64,000 bases of DNA from Takakia lepidozioides. Its lineage: Eukaryota; Streptophyta; Takakiopsida; Takakiales; Takakiaceae. The stretch spans positions 29,762,001 through 29,826,000 of the forward strand of contig CM060733.1 of NCBI GenBank assembly GCA_030704615.1. The letters are read 5' to 3'. The position numbers were made by a program, and so were the translations under genes. Shown here piece by piece: positions 53,749 through 64,000 of the stretch (positions are counted from its first letter, which is position 1; each line of letters opens with the position of its first letter). Below the pieces are notes generated by a model, which searched no databases, had not been told where the DNA came from, and worked only from the letters and a program-made list of their open reading frames with translations.

Positions 53749-54592
53749 TTTTGGTTGTATAGAATCCGTTTTACACTCGAGTTATCCTTCAACACTAGTA
53801 GTTAGTAACTACAATGCCTGTCCATCAGCTGTATGGCTCTCTATACAACACGACACCCTTGGGTACTTAAGCACTGAGAGTAATGAGCTCTGTCTCTTTA
53901 GTTCTTATGTCTTTGTACGCTTTTGCATGTATGTAAGGCTAGTACCTTGGTCACAGGGTTTACTGCACTCTAGTGACATTGTAATGCAGCTGAGTGTGGG
54001 GTCACTAGAATAACATTAGCATGTTGTGTGCACAGTATGCCAGTGTATCTTTCCTATGCTCATTAATATTACTCTAGTCAAGTTATGATACTCTACTTGT
54101 AAGGTGCTGATACAAGTTCCTGTGTCTAGTTGATGTGTATCTTTCTTGAGCTTGCATGTGGAAAGTATTGCTGACTACTTCTCACAAACAATACTGTTAT
54201 GGGCCCACATTTCGTATCCATGTGCGTTTAACTATCTTTAGACGTCGTCTTGAAGCCTAGTCTTAGTTCTTTTGTGTTGTTTCTAGTTCGGAAGATAGAA
54301 AGATCCGATAGATCAGGGGAAAGAGCTTAGTAACATTGACCGTTCAATGGTGAGGGTTTTGCCATGTAGAAATACCAAATGAGAGCCATTTTTCGTGGCA
54401 AAGAATTGTGGGGTATAGTGGATGGGACAGTAGTTCGAGAGCCAGTTGGGGATAATGTCGTACCAACCATTCCTGTTGAGATAGCTGCCTAGGACAAGAA
54501 GAGTCAGGCGCTTGGAATACCTTATCAAGCCCTTGATAGGAGACTGCCGAAGAACTCGATGAGCTGTGATACTTCCTTTGCCTTCTGGAAGA
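53749..54592. other. gene-free stretch
   Basis: No recognisable coding sequence. A 71-codon open stretch on the - strand (54313-54528) is not assigned to any family. Confidence 0.5.
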
Positions 54593-54740
54593 AGTTGTTG
54601 AATCTCTAGTGCAACTAGCTAGTTACTGTTTACTTAGTCAATCTTCAGTCAGTTACTTAATTTAGTGTAGCATTAAATCAGCTAAATATAGATAGTTATT
54701 CCACCGTTCTCGCCACCGTCATCGCTACCGTCTTGATATG
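54593..54740 (+). repeat. LTR remnant of the copia C family
   Basis: TGTTGAATCTCTAGTGCAAC then AGCTAGTTACTGTTTACTTA matches the start of the copia C LTR, followed by diverged parts (CCACCGTTCTCGCCACCGTC). No internal copia sequence is nearby, so this is a solo or truncated LTR, opposite in orientation to copia C. Confidence 0.65.
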
Positions 54741-54760
54741 AAGGTTAGTCTCTTTGGCAG

Positions 54761-54835
54761 GGTTGCACACGTCAGTGACGTCACGTCAGACCTGACGCTG
54801 ACGCGACCAACGTCACGTCAGTTTTGCCGAAATGT
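54761..54835. other. cluster of TGACG/CGTCA motifs after a CAGGG end
   Basis: CAGGGTTGCACACGTCAGTG is followed by many ACGTCA or TGACG boxes in both orientations within 75 bp (TGACGTCACGTCA, CCTGACGCTGACGCG, AACGTCACGTCAG). Dense short subterminal repeats after a CAGGG-type end are typical of hAT 5' ends. No matching right end was found. Confidence 0.35.
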
Positions 54836-54977
54836 CAGTAAAATATGAGTTAGATAAAAAATATGTCATGTAGGTAACACGTTGTATTCCCAGCGATACC
54901 TTGGCAAGTGAATGAATTGTTTTATAAATTACTCCATCCGCCAGTATTTGAGGTCATAAAATAATTATTGTTAAATT

Positions 54978-55590
54978 GGTGCGACCTCCAAATGTTGATG
55001 GTCGTAGAATTTATCTTATTTTTTAATAGTTGTGACCACCAGCAAAGGGGTGGTCGCAGCATTTTTATTTTTAAAAAATAGATGTGACCACCAGCAGGGG
55101 TGGTCGCATTTTTATTTTTTTTCCTTAACAGTTGCGACCACCGCTACTGGTGGTCGCACAATTTTTATTTTATTTGTAATATGTGCGACCACCATTAGGA
55201 GGGTGGTCGCAACATTTTTCTGTTTTTTAATATCTGCGACCACCAGCATGGGGGTGGTCGCAGTATTTTTCTGTTTTTTTAATAGGTGCGACCACGAGCA
55301 GGGGGGTGGTTGCAGCATTTTTCTGTTTTTTAATATCTGCAACCACGAGCATGGGGGTGGTCACAGCATTTTTTTTTTTTTTAATAGGTGCGACCACAGC
55401 ATGAGGGTGGTCGCAGCATTTTTCTGTTTTTAATCTGCGACTGCGACCACCAACATGGGAGTGGTCGCAGCAGTTTTTTTTTTTGTTGATAGGTGCGACC
55501 ACCAGCATGGGGTGGCCGCAGCATTTGTTAATTAATTTAAATAACATGCGACTTTTTCGTGCGAGCTGGGGCGGTCGCAGCATTGGATTC
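54978..55590. repeat. ~52-bp minisatellite of hairpin units, about 12 copies
   Basis: Each unit holds TGCGACCACC, a 4-10 bp spacer (often AGCATGG) and GGTGGTCGCA, then a T-rich linker ATTTTTCTGTTTTTTAATA. The arms are complementary, so every unit can fold into a 9-10 bp stem. Units start near 54980, 55031, 55083, 55133, 55184, 55235, 55287, 55338, 55389, 55436, 55494 and 55547. Changes in one arm are sometimes mirrored by wobble or loss in the other. ORFs across it on both strands are by-products of the repeat. Confidence 0.92.
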
Positions 55591-55918
55591 TGATTCGTCA
55601 AGCGTGTGAGGCTTGGAGGCTACAATGCCCCTCACTTCTTCTGTGGCAAACACTTTTGTGGCGAGTGAATGTTCTCTATTCCTTAAGCAAGAGTGTAGCC
55701 CAAGAGGAGGGTGCGGACCGTTTGCTGTTGTGGCTTCCACCAGAGCCACTGCAACAAATTGTCGAAAAGCACAAAACTATATGGTGCATTGATCCACTTG
55801 AATTGATGTCATAGTGTTGGGCCATCGCATTCTGTTCTACCTTCTATTACTCTTGACAAATCTACCAAGTACACTAGTGTTCTTCGTTCAACCTTAAGTC
55901 TGTGGTTAGGTTCTGGAT

Positions 55919-58314
55919 GTGAGGATGAGGGAGGAGTGGATCCATTGGTTCACCGTAGACCCCCACAAAAAAGACGGTGTTCAATGCAATCTCTGTGCAT
56001 TGAAGCTGGCGGGTCGCAAAGATCGCATGTTATATCACCTCGGCTACAGAGATGGGAAGAATGCAGGGTTTAGTGTGCCCAAAAGCCTCCATGCGAATGA
56101 AAGCCCACTTTGCCCAATGTGGAGGCAATATCCCATCGTCTCTTGATGTGGCCGCAGCTTTTAAGCCAAACACTCCATGTTCGAATCAAAATGCCCCTCA
56201 GAGTTGTACCCAGGGGGATTCTTGTGAGGCGTCTGCTGTTCGTGGAGAAGCCGGTGGGTCAGGAGCAACACCCGATTGTATGCCAGCACTTATACGGACC
56301 AGACCATTGAGGCAACAATCAATGCAAGAAGGCTTAAATTTGTCGCACAAGAGGACTCTGGATAAGAAGTGGACCCAATTTTTCTACGAGGCCAATATTC
56401 CGTTTAATGTCTCGAGGCACACAAGCGGGGAGAGAAAAGATGCACGTTATCAAGCAGGGTTATTGACGAGTTTCATCGATACAATTGGAGCTGATAAAAT
56501 TGTCCAAGTGTGCACGGACAATGCATCTAACATGGTTAATATGCCGATATTTTGATGGTACGATATCCCCATCTATATTACCAAGGGTGTGCTGCTCATA
56601 TCTTTGATATCTTTTTAGAGGATTGGGGAAAAGAATCATGGATGAAACAACTAGTAAAAAGGGCAAAGTCGGTCGTGACGTTCATCCGTACACATCACAT
56701 CCCTCTGGCATTGTTTAGAAAGCATGAACCCAAATATAACCTTAGGAACCCAGGTGAAACCCGCTTTGCCACAAACTTTTTGATGGTGGATCGACTGGTG
56801 ACTGTGAGGGCGGGTCTAGAGCAGGTGATCATCGATCCTCAATGGGATGCGTATGTGGGCACTTTACGCGACTTTCGTAAGTCCAAGTCTTTGAGCAAAA
56901 GTCGGAGGGTCCGCGCAATCATTCGCTCCAACGATTTCTGGGCGAAATGTCCAAATTTTGTGTACATGGTGGAACCGGCATTGATTGCTTTGCGGGAGTT
57001 TGATGGAAAATAACCAATAATGGATAAAGCATGGTTGATATTGGAAAACCTTCAGAAACACGTGCAATCCTTGAGGCGTCCTCCATTCTCTATGGACAAT
57101 GATTTGGCGGCAAGGACCGAGGATGCATTTTACGACCGCAAACGGATGGTTTGCACGGACTTGCATTATGCGGGGGCCTTGCTGAATCCATTCTTGCTGG
57201 ACAATACGAATTTGAGAGACGATGTGGATGCCAAAGTCGGGCTTGTACAGGTCATCATGCAACTCGCGCCTTTGAACATGGCAGAGCGAGCTTTGTCCGA
57301 GTACCAGTACTTCTTGGATCGCCAGAATCATTTCCATGACATGTCGAATCCAAAAACAATGAACATGTTGCCACATGAATGATCTGATTAGAGCTGGAGC
57401 AAGAACGTTAGCTCCCATTGCAAAGCGTATTCTTGCTCAAGTGTGCTCTGCCTCGTCCTGTGAGCGGATCTAGAGCGTTACTCGTTTGTTCACAACAAGA
57501 TTTACAACAGGTTGAATCATGCCAGAGCTGACAAATTGGTTTATGTCTACACGAATTGTAGGCTACTGCGAGAGAGGACGGCAAGTGACGCATCTGCATG
57601 GTACGAGAAGAATCTGCCTCAGAGGTCCAATCTAGCAGCAATGATGACATCGACGCCGCGAGAGACTCCGACTCCGACGGTTGGGATGGGTCCGATGATG
57701 TCGGCAATCCTCCACATGACCCATATGAATTTAATGACAACGATGCTGCAATGCACCCATCCTTCGATGACCTTGTTGTTGAGGAACTGCGCCATGGTGT
57801 CATCCCAATTGCGAACCCCCTTCCCTCACTGGAGCACACTCTCAACAATGAAGTTGAGGTCCACTCTCCCCCACCGTGAGTTCCACGTTGGACTGCAGGA
57901 GATGTGCAGATCGAATCGTCGGATGATGACAACCGGCCGTTATCATTCCTTCACCGACGTCCTGCCCCTGTGAACCGTGCTTCATCTCACACCACTCCAT
58001 CTCATGTTTCTATTTCTCAAGCCGGTCCATCCCATGTTGGTCCATCTAGTCTCTCTCTCCCTCATATAATTCCTTCCATCACTACTCCGATCCTAGGAGA
58101 TGCTTCTTCTGCTGCGGGACTTCTGCAAGTCAAACCATCGGATGACGATGACCGGCCATTGTCGTTTTATCTGGCCCGACGACGTCCGCATGTGAACCGT
58201 GCTCCCTCGACCCTCGCTGGTCCATCTCATGCCCCTTCATTTCATGTCGGCCCCTCTGATATACGTGCGAGTAGCCTCCCGTATACGATAATCAAGGGCA
58301 AACAATTTTTTTAA
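55919..58314 (+). pseudogene. hAT transposase gene, decayed
   Basis: A BED-type zinc finger (WIHWFTVDPHKKDGVQCNLC) at the start changes frame near 56070 (VCPKASMRMKAHFAQCGGN). LDKKWTQFFYEANIPFNVSR then runs directly into YQAGLLTSFIDTIGADKIVQ and VCTDNASNM, so most of the first half of DUF659 is deleted near 56425. After a stop at 56553, YPHLYYQGCAAHIFDIFLED, NPGETRFATNFLMVDRL and RSNDFWAKCPNFVYMVEPAL follow, another stop at 57011, then LLNPFLLDNTN. The hAT dimerization domain (RILAQVCSASSCERIW) lies in a further frame near 57424. A low-complexity C-terminus repeats SDDDDRPLSF and GPSH motifs (57904-58312). At least four lesions. Confidence 0.87.
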
Positions 58315-58660
58315 TTAATTTATTAGATTTTATTCGATTTTAAATGAATAAACTTGATATAATATAAAAACATACATATACATATTTGAGGGTATTTTTT
58401 AATTATTGAAAAGGAAAATATACATACATAAGGGGGTACTTTTTAAAAATTACAAATTTCTATATATTTACAAGAGGGGGTTTTATAATCTTCAAAATGT
58501 ATGTACAGAGGGGGTATAAATGATCCAAGGACCCGTATACAGGGGGTTTTTTATTAGGCAGCGAACGCACGTGATACGGACATTTTATAAATAGTGCACT
58601 CCCAAGGGGATTGCATCTTTCGTCACAAGAACGATTTGAAAACCTTGTAAATTCACTCAT
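58315..58660. other. AT-rich stretch with spaced G-runs and a TATA-like box
   Basis: Between 58389 and 58550 the sequence repeats G-runs before T-runs about every 30-45 bp (AGGGGGTACTTTTT, AGAGGGGGTTTTATAA, AGAGGGGGTATAAA, ACAGGGGGTTTTTT). TTTATAAATAG at about 58585 precedes a 94-codon ORF with ATG at 58667 (MMRNDWLSFTSNLQQCETSA) that I do not recognise. Confidence 0.45.
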
Positions 58661-59056
58661 CTTGCCATGATGAGGAACGATTGGTTGTCATTTACAAGCA
58701 ATTTACAGCAATGTGAAACTAGTGCAGACCGTACAATCAAGAATTCGGACAACGATCATGAACTACCACGCTCTCACCCATTCGGAGCAGAAGAAGCTAT
58801 GCATCCAGAAATGTCGTGTGGACTTCTCAGTCGTTATAGGCCCAATGCCTCTGACCCAGGAGGTTTGAGCGCTCGGCTGCCATGTCATTTGCGTCATGTA
58901 CACTGTCACTCTTCAAGATTCGTGGGTGTGGTGCTTGATTATCCCATATGATGGACCCAGGTGCCATGGCCAAGTAACAAACCATTGAAACATGATGGTA
59001 CAAGACAAACACAATTGAAAACAACATTTATTCAAACATGATGTACAGTCAGAGGT

Positions 59057-59884
59057 CTACAAGTTTCTATCCATCCTCCAACAATTTTTGGGCTCAGGCC
59101 AATTGAATAGCCTCGTCATGAAACGCTTCACAACATTTTCTAGTTTGTACCGCAACTCTACTGTGTTTACACACAAGTTTTCCAGAGACGAAGCAAAACA
59201 GGTTCCAGTAGACATATCGTTAAACAGGCTTGCATCGAACGTGTTACCCCCATTTATTGCATCTGATGGCACGGTTAGAGGGGGCCTACGAGGTGTGTCA
59301 TCTGACTGGTTGTTGGCTATATTATGAACAATTGCAATTTCAAGTGCAATCCACCATCTATATGCGAGAGTCTTTATCATCTTGTCTCTGCTCTCGAAAA
59401 TGTACAACGTGGTTTTTGGGTCATCCGTCGTGGAGACCATCCCCCAATCGCATACCTCGATGTACATATCTTCAGACCCTTGTGGAAAATGCACCAAGAT
59501 GTTGTCAGGGGACATGTCGTTATGCAAGAGGAAGTTGTTGTACCTGTGCGTTTGTGGATATGTATCTCAAGTTCAATGCCGCATCCGCGGACGAGGACCT
59601 TGCCTTCCATGGGAGTGGTTTCGTATGGCGTGGGCCTTTGCCATGTTAGACCACCAATCCACAAGCACAAACAACTCCTCCTCCGAAGTTGGCATACGAG
59701 CTTCAGCTAATGGTGTTCTCGTAACAAACTTGTCCATGGTTTGCCTCAGATTCCATATGGCATTATGGGCCCGATCTCTCCATCCATTTTGAGAACTGGA
59801 ACTTCGTCCTATCCTCCTCCCATTCATCCCTGGCCAAAGCCTCCTTCATTCTCATCTCCATATTGTGCTGGAATCTAAGGAACC
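59057..59884 (-). pseudogene. protein-kinase-like gene, divergent catalytic motifs, 3' part
   Basis: On the - strand the start FQHNMEMRMKEALARDEWEE, then MDKFVTRTPLAEARMPTSEE, leads with two frame changes into NFLLHNDMSPDNILVH (catalytic-loop-like HxDxxxxN, written HND...DN) at about 59500-59540. IEVCDWGMV follows near 59450 (DWG in place of DFG), then MIKTLAYRWWIALEIAIVHN. The end is at 59057. It resembles kinase-fold proteins with altered metal-binding loops; no subfamily is assigned. Chromovirus copy 2 abuts it at 59885, cutting off its upstream part. Confidence 0.55.
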
Positions 59885-60513
59885 TGTCAAGGACGAGAAC
59901 ATGACTGAACACAAACAAGAGATTAGACTAGAGGTACAAGACAAGACAAGAAGTCAAGGTCGGCGTGGCCGAATGCATGGTAGGTGAACATGAATCAAGA
60001 TGATCTTTATAACAATGGACAAGAGTACAAAATATTGGAACTCGACTCGGATACTGAAATGCTGGAAACTGGACCGGAATACCAGATACTGGAAACTGGA
60101 CTGGAGTACTAGACTTGGAACAAGAGTAGCTTGAACTTCTGTTGGCGAGACTGAAGAGTGTCCAGTCTCGCCTCCTATATATACTGGCTACTAAGAAGCT
60201 TCCCCAAGAAGCTACCCCTTGGAGGTTTCTTGCTGGAGAAGTTTCCAAGATTAAACAAAAGTTTCTTGATGGAGAAGTTTCCTTAAGCAAATGAGGTATC
60301 TTGATGGAGAAGTTTCTTCCAAATGAAGCTTCCTGAGTAGTTTTCCAAGTTATTATTGGTAATTTGGTAAACTACCGGTAACTTAATAAGTGATGATAAA
60401 TCATGATAGATCATGGTAAATCACGGTAAGTCATGGTAACTTTCGATAACATGATAACTTAATAACTTCTGGTATTTACTCCTGGTAAGTTCATCTGGGC
60501 TATGTCCATGACA
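59885..60513 (-). repeat. 3' LTR of chromovirus copy 2
   Basis: 629 bp, TG...CA. TATATATA at 60176-60183 and AGTCTCGCCAA at 60152-60142 (- strand) again 31 bp apart. The GGCGAGACTG/CAGTCTCGCC hairpin is perfect. Confidence 0.93.
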
Positions 60514-60568
60514 TCACCCCCTCCTCTAGCGCCGAGTTCTTCGAGGAGCGATAAAATCTTGAACTTGC

Positions 60569-60970
60569 TTAGAGTTGGAGAAAATCCAAAATCCGACGAA
60601 TGGTACTTGCCAAGTATTCGGCTCTTCGTTCTCGACTCAAATGATTTATAGGTCCCTGTAACCATCGATAGTGTCCAATACCTTGAACTGGGGACCACGC
60701 AATAATTTGAGCATTCTGATTTTCGAAGCTGCCTTCAAACATAATTTCGTTGCCCTCTGGGTCCGAAGCCTCAATCTCCAACAAAATTATCAGACTTCAA
60801 GAAGGCTCCACTTGCCGTCATACGGGGTCCAGACGATGAAGTACGCGTCGCATTGGTGGCCCATCGTCTCGAGAGCGTCGGCGTGATGTTGAAGGTCGTG
60901 AGAGTCAGAACGGCTGATATGGTAGTTGGATAAGCGACAACTCCAATGTATCTGGTTCTTGTGACTCCAT
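60569..60970 (-). pseudogene. accessory ORF of chromovirus copy 2
   Basis: ATG at 60970 (MESQEPDTLELSLIQLPYQP), then a stop. The middle is readable in another frame (LETMGHQCDAYFIVWTPYDG) and the end in a third (EASDPEGNEIMFEGSFENQN, IGHYRWLQGPINHLS). All three segments correspond to copy 1. The TATA box at 61016-61009 precedes it as in copy 1. Damaged, but useful for comparison. Confidence 0.45.
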
Positions 60971-61189
60971 GCTGCCAATACAAGATGCAAAAGTGCTGGA
61001 AGTGTAGCTATATATACTGATGTGTGGTGTTCCTCCCTCCTTAGCGTGTATCAGGTACATTGAATGTGGAGTCTTCTCCTTGAAGTTAGCTTGGCTGACA
61101 TCATCGTTGTGACGTCTCATTGACATGTAGCTCGGGCTTAGCTGGATATCGTTGATGAAACTCTTGGACTTTGTCAGAGGCATTGACGA

Positions 61190-61936
61190 GGATGGATGAA
61201 GGTTCCCACGTTCGTTCGCTGATGTCGTAGCCTTTCCAAGAGTCTTACAGTTTCCTCGCCGGTAACCGTCTTATAACAGGGAATGAAATGTGTCATCTTC
61301 GTAAAACGATCTACAATAACAATGATTGAATCGGTGGTCTTAGAAATTGGAAGGTCCGTAATAAAGTCCATAGATACATGACCATGGACCCTTGGGAATG
61401 GGTAATGGTTGAAGAAGGCCGTAAGGTCGATGTCGTGGTCCCTTCGCTCTACACGTGTCGCAAGATTTTATAAATTCTTTCACGAGTTTCCACATCTGCG
61501 GCCACCAATAATCCCTGGATATCAACTCCAATGTTTTGTTGAAACCGAAATGTCCTGCAGCCGGAAGATCATGACATGTTTGAAGAATTCGAAGTCATGT
61601 AGGTCCTAGAGGTACATACAGAAGTCCTTTGAAGTAAAGTAAGTCATCTTTGAATTCGAAGTCGTTTGTAACATGTGGGTTGTCTTGAGGTTGATTTAGT
61701 TGACTTCGTAGTGTCGTAGCAAAATGGTCGCTCTTCAGTGCTTCCTGAATCTCTTTTATGATCTCTGCATCGTCATAGGTGGACATGGATAGCATATTCA
61801 ATTGGAGATTTGCTGGTTTCAGGATGATGGATTTTTGTTGGTCAAAAGCTCCATCCCCTTCTTTTGGCGCAAGATATAAGAGAGAGCATCTGGTTTCCTT
61901 GAAGATGTCCGGGACGGTAGGTAATAACAAAATCAA
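61190..61936 (-). pseudogene. chromovirus copy 2 integrase N-terminal part, fused to chromodomain tail
   Basis: Contains LYFKGLLYVP, a spoiled zinc-binding H..H..C..C region (CHDLPAAGHFGFNKTLELIS, CDTCRAKG) and the start of the catalytic core (MDFITDLPISKTTDSIIVIV, DRFTKMTHFIPC with the first catalytic Asp). At about 61240 the sequence jumps to the last strand of the chromodomain (ERTWEPSS in another frame). The second and third catalytic residues are missing. Confidence 0.85.
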
Positions 61937-61939
61937 ACC

Positions 61940-63570
61940 TTGCGAGTGACATACTCCATCTCGCTTGACGTCGATTCAAAACACAAGCATTCATAAAATA
62001 TTCGAGATTTTTGTGATCGGTATAGACAGTGACATGATGTTTAGCTCCCTCCAATAGATATCGCCACTCCTCAAAAGCATCGATAATCGCTAGAGTTCTT
62101 TGTCATGGATTTCATAATTGATCTCCGCAGCGGAAAATTTGCGAGAACGAAAACCAACAGGGTGGAGTCAGCCATCTGTACCGTATTGAGAGAGTACCGC
62201 GCCAAGCGCAAAGTCCGATGCATCTGCTTCTAAGAAGAATGGTTAGATGGGTCTGCATGTACCAGTATGGGAGCCGTTGTAAATGTCTGCTTCAGCCTTT
62301 CAAATGCCTGGTCAGCCTTCTCGTCCCATACAAATTTGTCCTTCCATGTGAGTCGTGTCAATGGTGCAGCAATTTTGGAGTAGTCATTGATGAAGATTCT
62401 ATAGAAATTTGCAAAGCCCAGAAAACATTGTACATCTCGGACCGAAGTTGGTTTAATCCACTCGATGATGGTTTGTATTTTCTTCTGATCCATAAAGACG
62501 CATTTGTCGGAAATAATATAGCCCAGAAATTCGACCTCAGATTGATGGAAAAGACATTTCTCCAACTTGGCATATAGTCATTTTTCTCTTAATTTATCAA
62601 GGACAAGGCATACATGGCGGCCATGTTCTTCTTCATTTTGTGAAAATATCAAAATGTCGTCCAAATAGATGACTACAAAGTCATCTAAAAATTCTCAAAA
62701 GATGTCATTCATCATATGTTGGAAAATTGCTGGAGCATTTGTAAGACCAAAAGGCATAACACTGTATTCAAAATGTCCATAACTTATTCGAAAAGTTGTT
62801 TTCCATTCGTCTCATTCTTTTATCCGTAAAAGGTTATAAGCTCCTCGCAAGTCGATTTTGGTAAAAATCTTCGCTCTTCCCAGCTGGTCGAAAAGCCCAG
62901 AAATCAGCGGCAACGGATAACGATTCTTGATTGTGACTTTGTTGAGACCGCGATAGTCGACACACATGCGTAATGATCTGTCCTTCTTTTTCACAAACAA
63001 GATAGGCGCCCCCGCAGGAAATTTTGAATGTCGGATGAAGTGCTTCGACAAATTTTCATCAATGTATTCACGTAATGCAACCAACTCCGTCTGGGATAAG
63101 TTATAGATTGGGCCGAATGGTAGTTGGGCTCATTCTTGTAACTCAATTGCACAGTCATAAGGTCGATGTTTTGGCAATATGTCTGCATTTTTCTTCTCGA
63201 AGACATCTTTGAAATCTTGATATTGAGCGGGTAATGTTGAAGTACATTTGTCTGTTGTCTTTGATCGGAGTCGCATAAAGTGCAAATGTCGCCTTCTTTT
63301 TGGTAGCTCTCATGAAAGCTCTAGCTCCAAGGAATAGGGGTTGAGTACCTTTGATATTTCTACATTTTTGTCTTGCAAAAATTTTTCGCGATCGCCAGTC
63401 GATGTTGGGATTGTGAAGTACGAACCAGGGAAGTCCAAGGATCACAGGATTCGTTGGAGACTGGATGACATTGAAAACAATATGTGATGCTTGATCTTTA
63501 AGCTTCACTTCAAGTGGTCGAGTTTCATGGTCCACATTTCTTGATGCTAATGGTCGTCCATCGATAACTT
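61940..63570 (-). pseudogene. chromovirus copy 2 protease-RT-RNase H
   Basis: Better kept than copy 1. Protease tail PLEVKLKDQASHIVFN, then RT with [79 protein letters not shown] and EFLGYIISDK. The RT connection reads [20 protein letters not shown] and RNase H has [20 protein letters not shown]. Scattered stops (for example TGA near 62812 and TGA near 62690) interrupt it. Confidence 0.9.
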
Positions 63571-64000
63571 CAACGGGGACCGAGAATTTCTTCTTTACGA
63601 GCGTTAAATTGTTTTGCTTTGCAAAGTTTTTTGTCCATAAAACAAGCTGAAGCTCCTGAGTCCAAAAGTGCTTCTACAGTGATATCTCGATTTTGCACTC
63701 TGATTTTTACCGGAACTGTGAAGCAAGGTGCAAGGTCTGGAGGTAGAAAAAGTCTGATGGATCGTTGTGTTTGGTGTCGTAGTAGCAGTGGCATGATGCG
63801 TCGTAGACGCATCATGTTGACGTCTTTCGAACAAACGATTATCGCATGCAATGACTTAGGTGATGAATTTGTTCAGTGTGCTCACGTTTGACATTGTCAG
63901 CAACAAATCTTTTACATCATCTTTTAGTCCACATCGAAACTGACTAATGAGGCTCTTCTCATTCCAGTCGAGGTCGCATGCAAGTTGTCAAAATTCGGCA
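63571..64000 (-). pseudogene. chromovirus copy 2 gag end joined to protease, zinc knuckle deleted
   Basis: The capsid end (CDLDWNEKSLISQFR-like, HAIIVCSKDVNMM) is followed by ATCCATCAGACT fused to TTTTCTACCTCCAGACC, skipping about 255 bp that in copy 1 contain the CCHC knuckle. Then VEALLDSGASACFMDKK, the protease site. Confidence 0.88.

Larger units (their letters stand above)
59885..64000 (-). mobile_element. Ty3/gypsy chromovirus, copy 2 (inverted, runs off the window)
   Basis: Same family as copy 1, opposite orientation. From right to left: gag end, protease, RT, RNase H, integrase N-terminal part, deletion, end of chromodomain, accessory ORF, polypurine tract, 3' LTR. The 5' LTR and most of gag are outside. 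Two internal deletions relative to copy 1: the gag zinc-knuckle region (junction near 63750) and the integrase core to chromodomain (junction near 61240). Confidence 0.93.

Noticed and set aside
55032-55601. Open frames of 133 codons (+) and 124 codons (-) across 55.0-55.6 kb, and a CRISPR-like look
   Set aside because: Both frames merely translate the hairpin minisatellite. The spacers are short, repetitive and T-rich, the genome is eukaryotic and no cas-type gene is present.

Overview
The window reads as nuclear DNA of a land plant or close streptophyte relative. Supporting this are one well-structured multi-exon gene of the plant IDM1/PHD-GNAT type, a leucine-rich-repeat receptor-kinase relic, Ty1/copia and chromodomain Ty3/gypsy retrotransposons, a hAT transposase and CCCTAAA (plant telomere-type) motifs in a satellite. 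Intron-rich genes buried in old, nested transposons, and a self-priming type of chromovirus, would suit a seedless plant (bryophyte, lycophyte or fern), but this is inference and the species is not identified. Almost everything except the PHD-GNAT gene is mobile DNA or decayed sequence.

1-10.9 kb: an old Ty1/copia element (A) on the + strand whose 5' end lies outside the window. Its integrase is split by an 892-bp inverted-repeat insertion with a CTT target duplication. Part of its integrase-RT linker is inverted. Its RNase H is split by a complete Ty3/gypsy chromovirus (4789-10493) flanked by a 5-bp duplication. The chromovirus has an 11-nt primer-binding site complementary to its own predicted mRNA 5' end (Tf1/sushi-type self-priming), and a TATA-preceded extra ORF between chromodomain and 3' LTR.

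10.9-21.5 kb: a roughly 10-kb tract bounded by an inverted repeat (26 identical bp at 11585 and 21447). It holds three degenerate FCP1/NIF-like HAD phosphatase modules and other exon-like ORFs on the - strand. It also holds a frameshifted DUF7869-like (DDE-like) protein on the + strand, a ~26-bp palindrome repeated at least six times, and a ~200-bp telomere-motif satellite. This is the least explained part of the window.

21.5-27.3 kb: gene-poor, with microsatellites and two copies of a short GC-rich repeat. 27.4-38.3 kb: the PHD-GNAT gene, about ten exons (Agenet-like, TPL-binding-like, PHD, second Cys-rich zinc-binding, GNAT and long tail segments), with LINE fragments in two introns.

38.3-54.8 kb: an LRR-kinase pseudogene split by a fairly young copia element (B) with a perfect CTGAT duplication. 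Next come two direct copies of a ~3.4-kb unit (45200-49226 and 50322-53748). One carries a collapsed copia element (C), the other a 277-bp hAT-type MITE with a perfect 8-bp duplication. Each unit carries two promoter-like boxes resembling plant snRNA USE+TATA at fixed 27-bp spacing. 54.6-58.3 kb: a copia LTR remnant, a hairpin-forming ~52-bp minisatellite of about 12 units, and a decayed hAT transposase gene. 58.6-64 kb: a kinase-like pseudogene abutted by a second, inverted chromovirus copy that runs out of the window. The two chromovirus copies carry different, complementary deletions.
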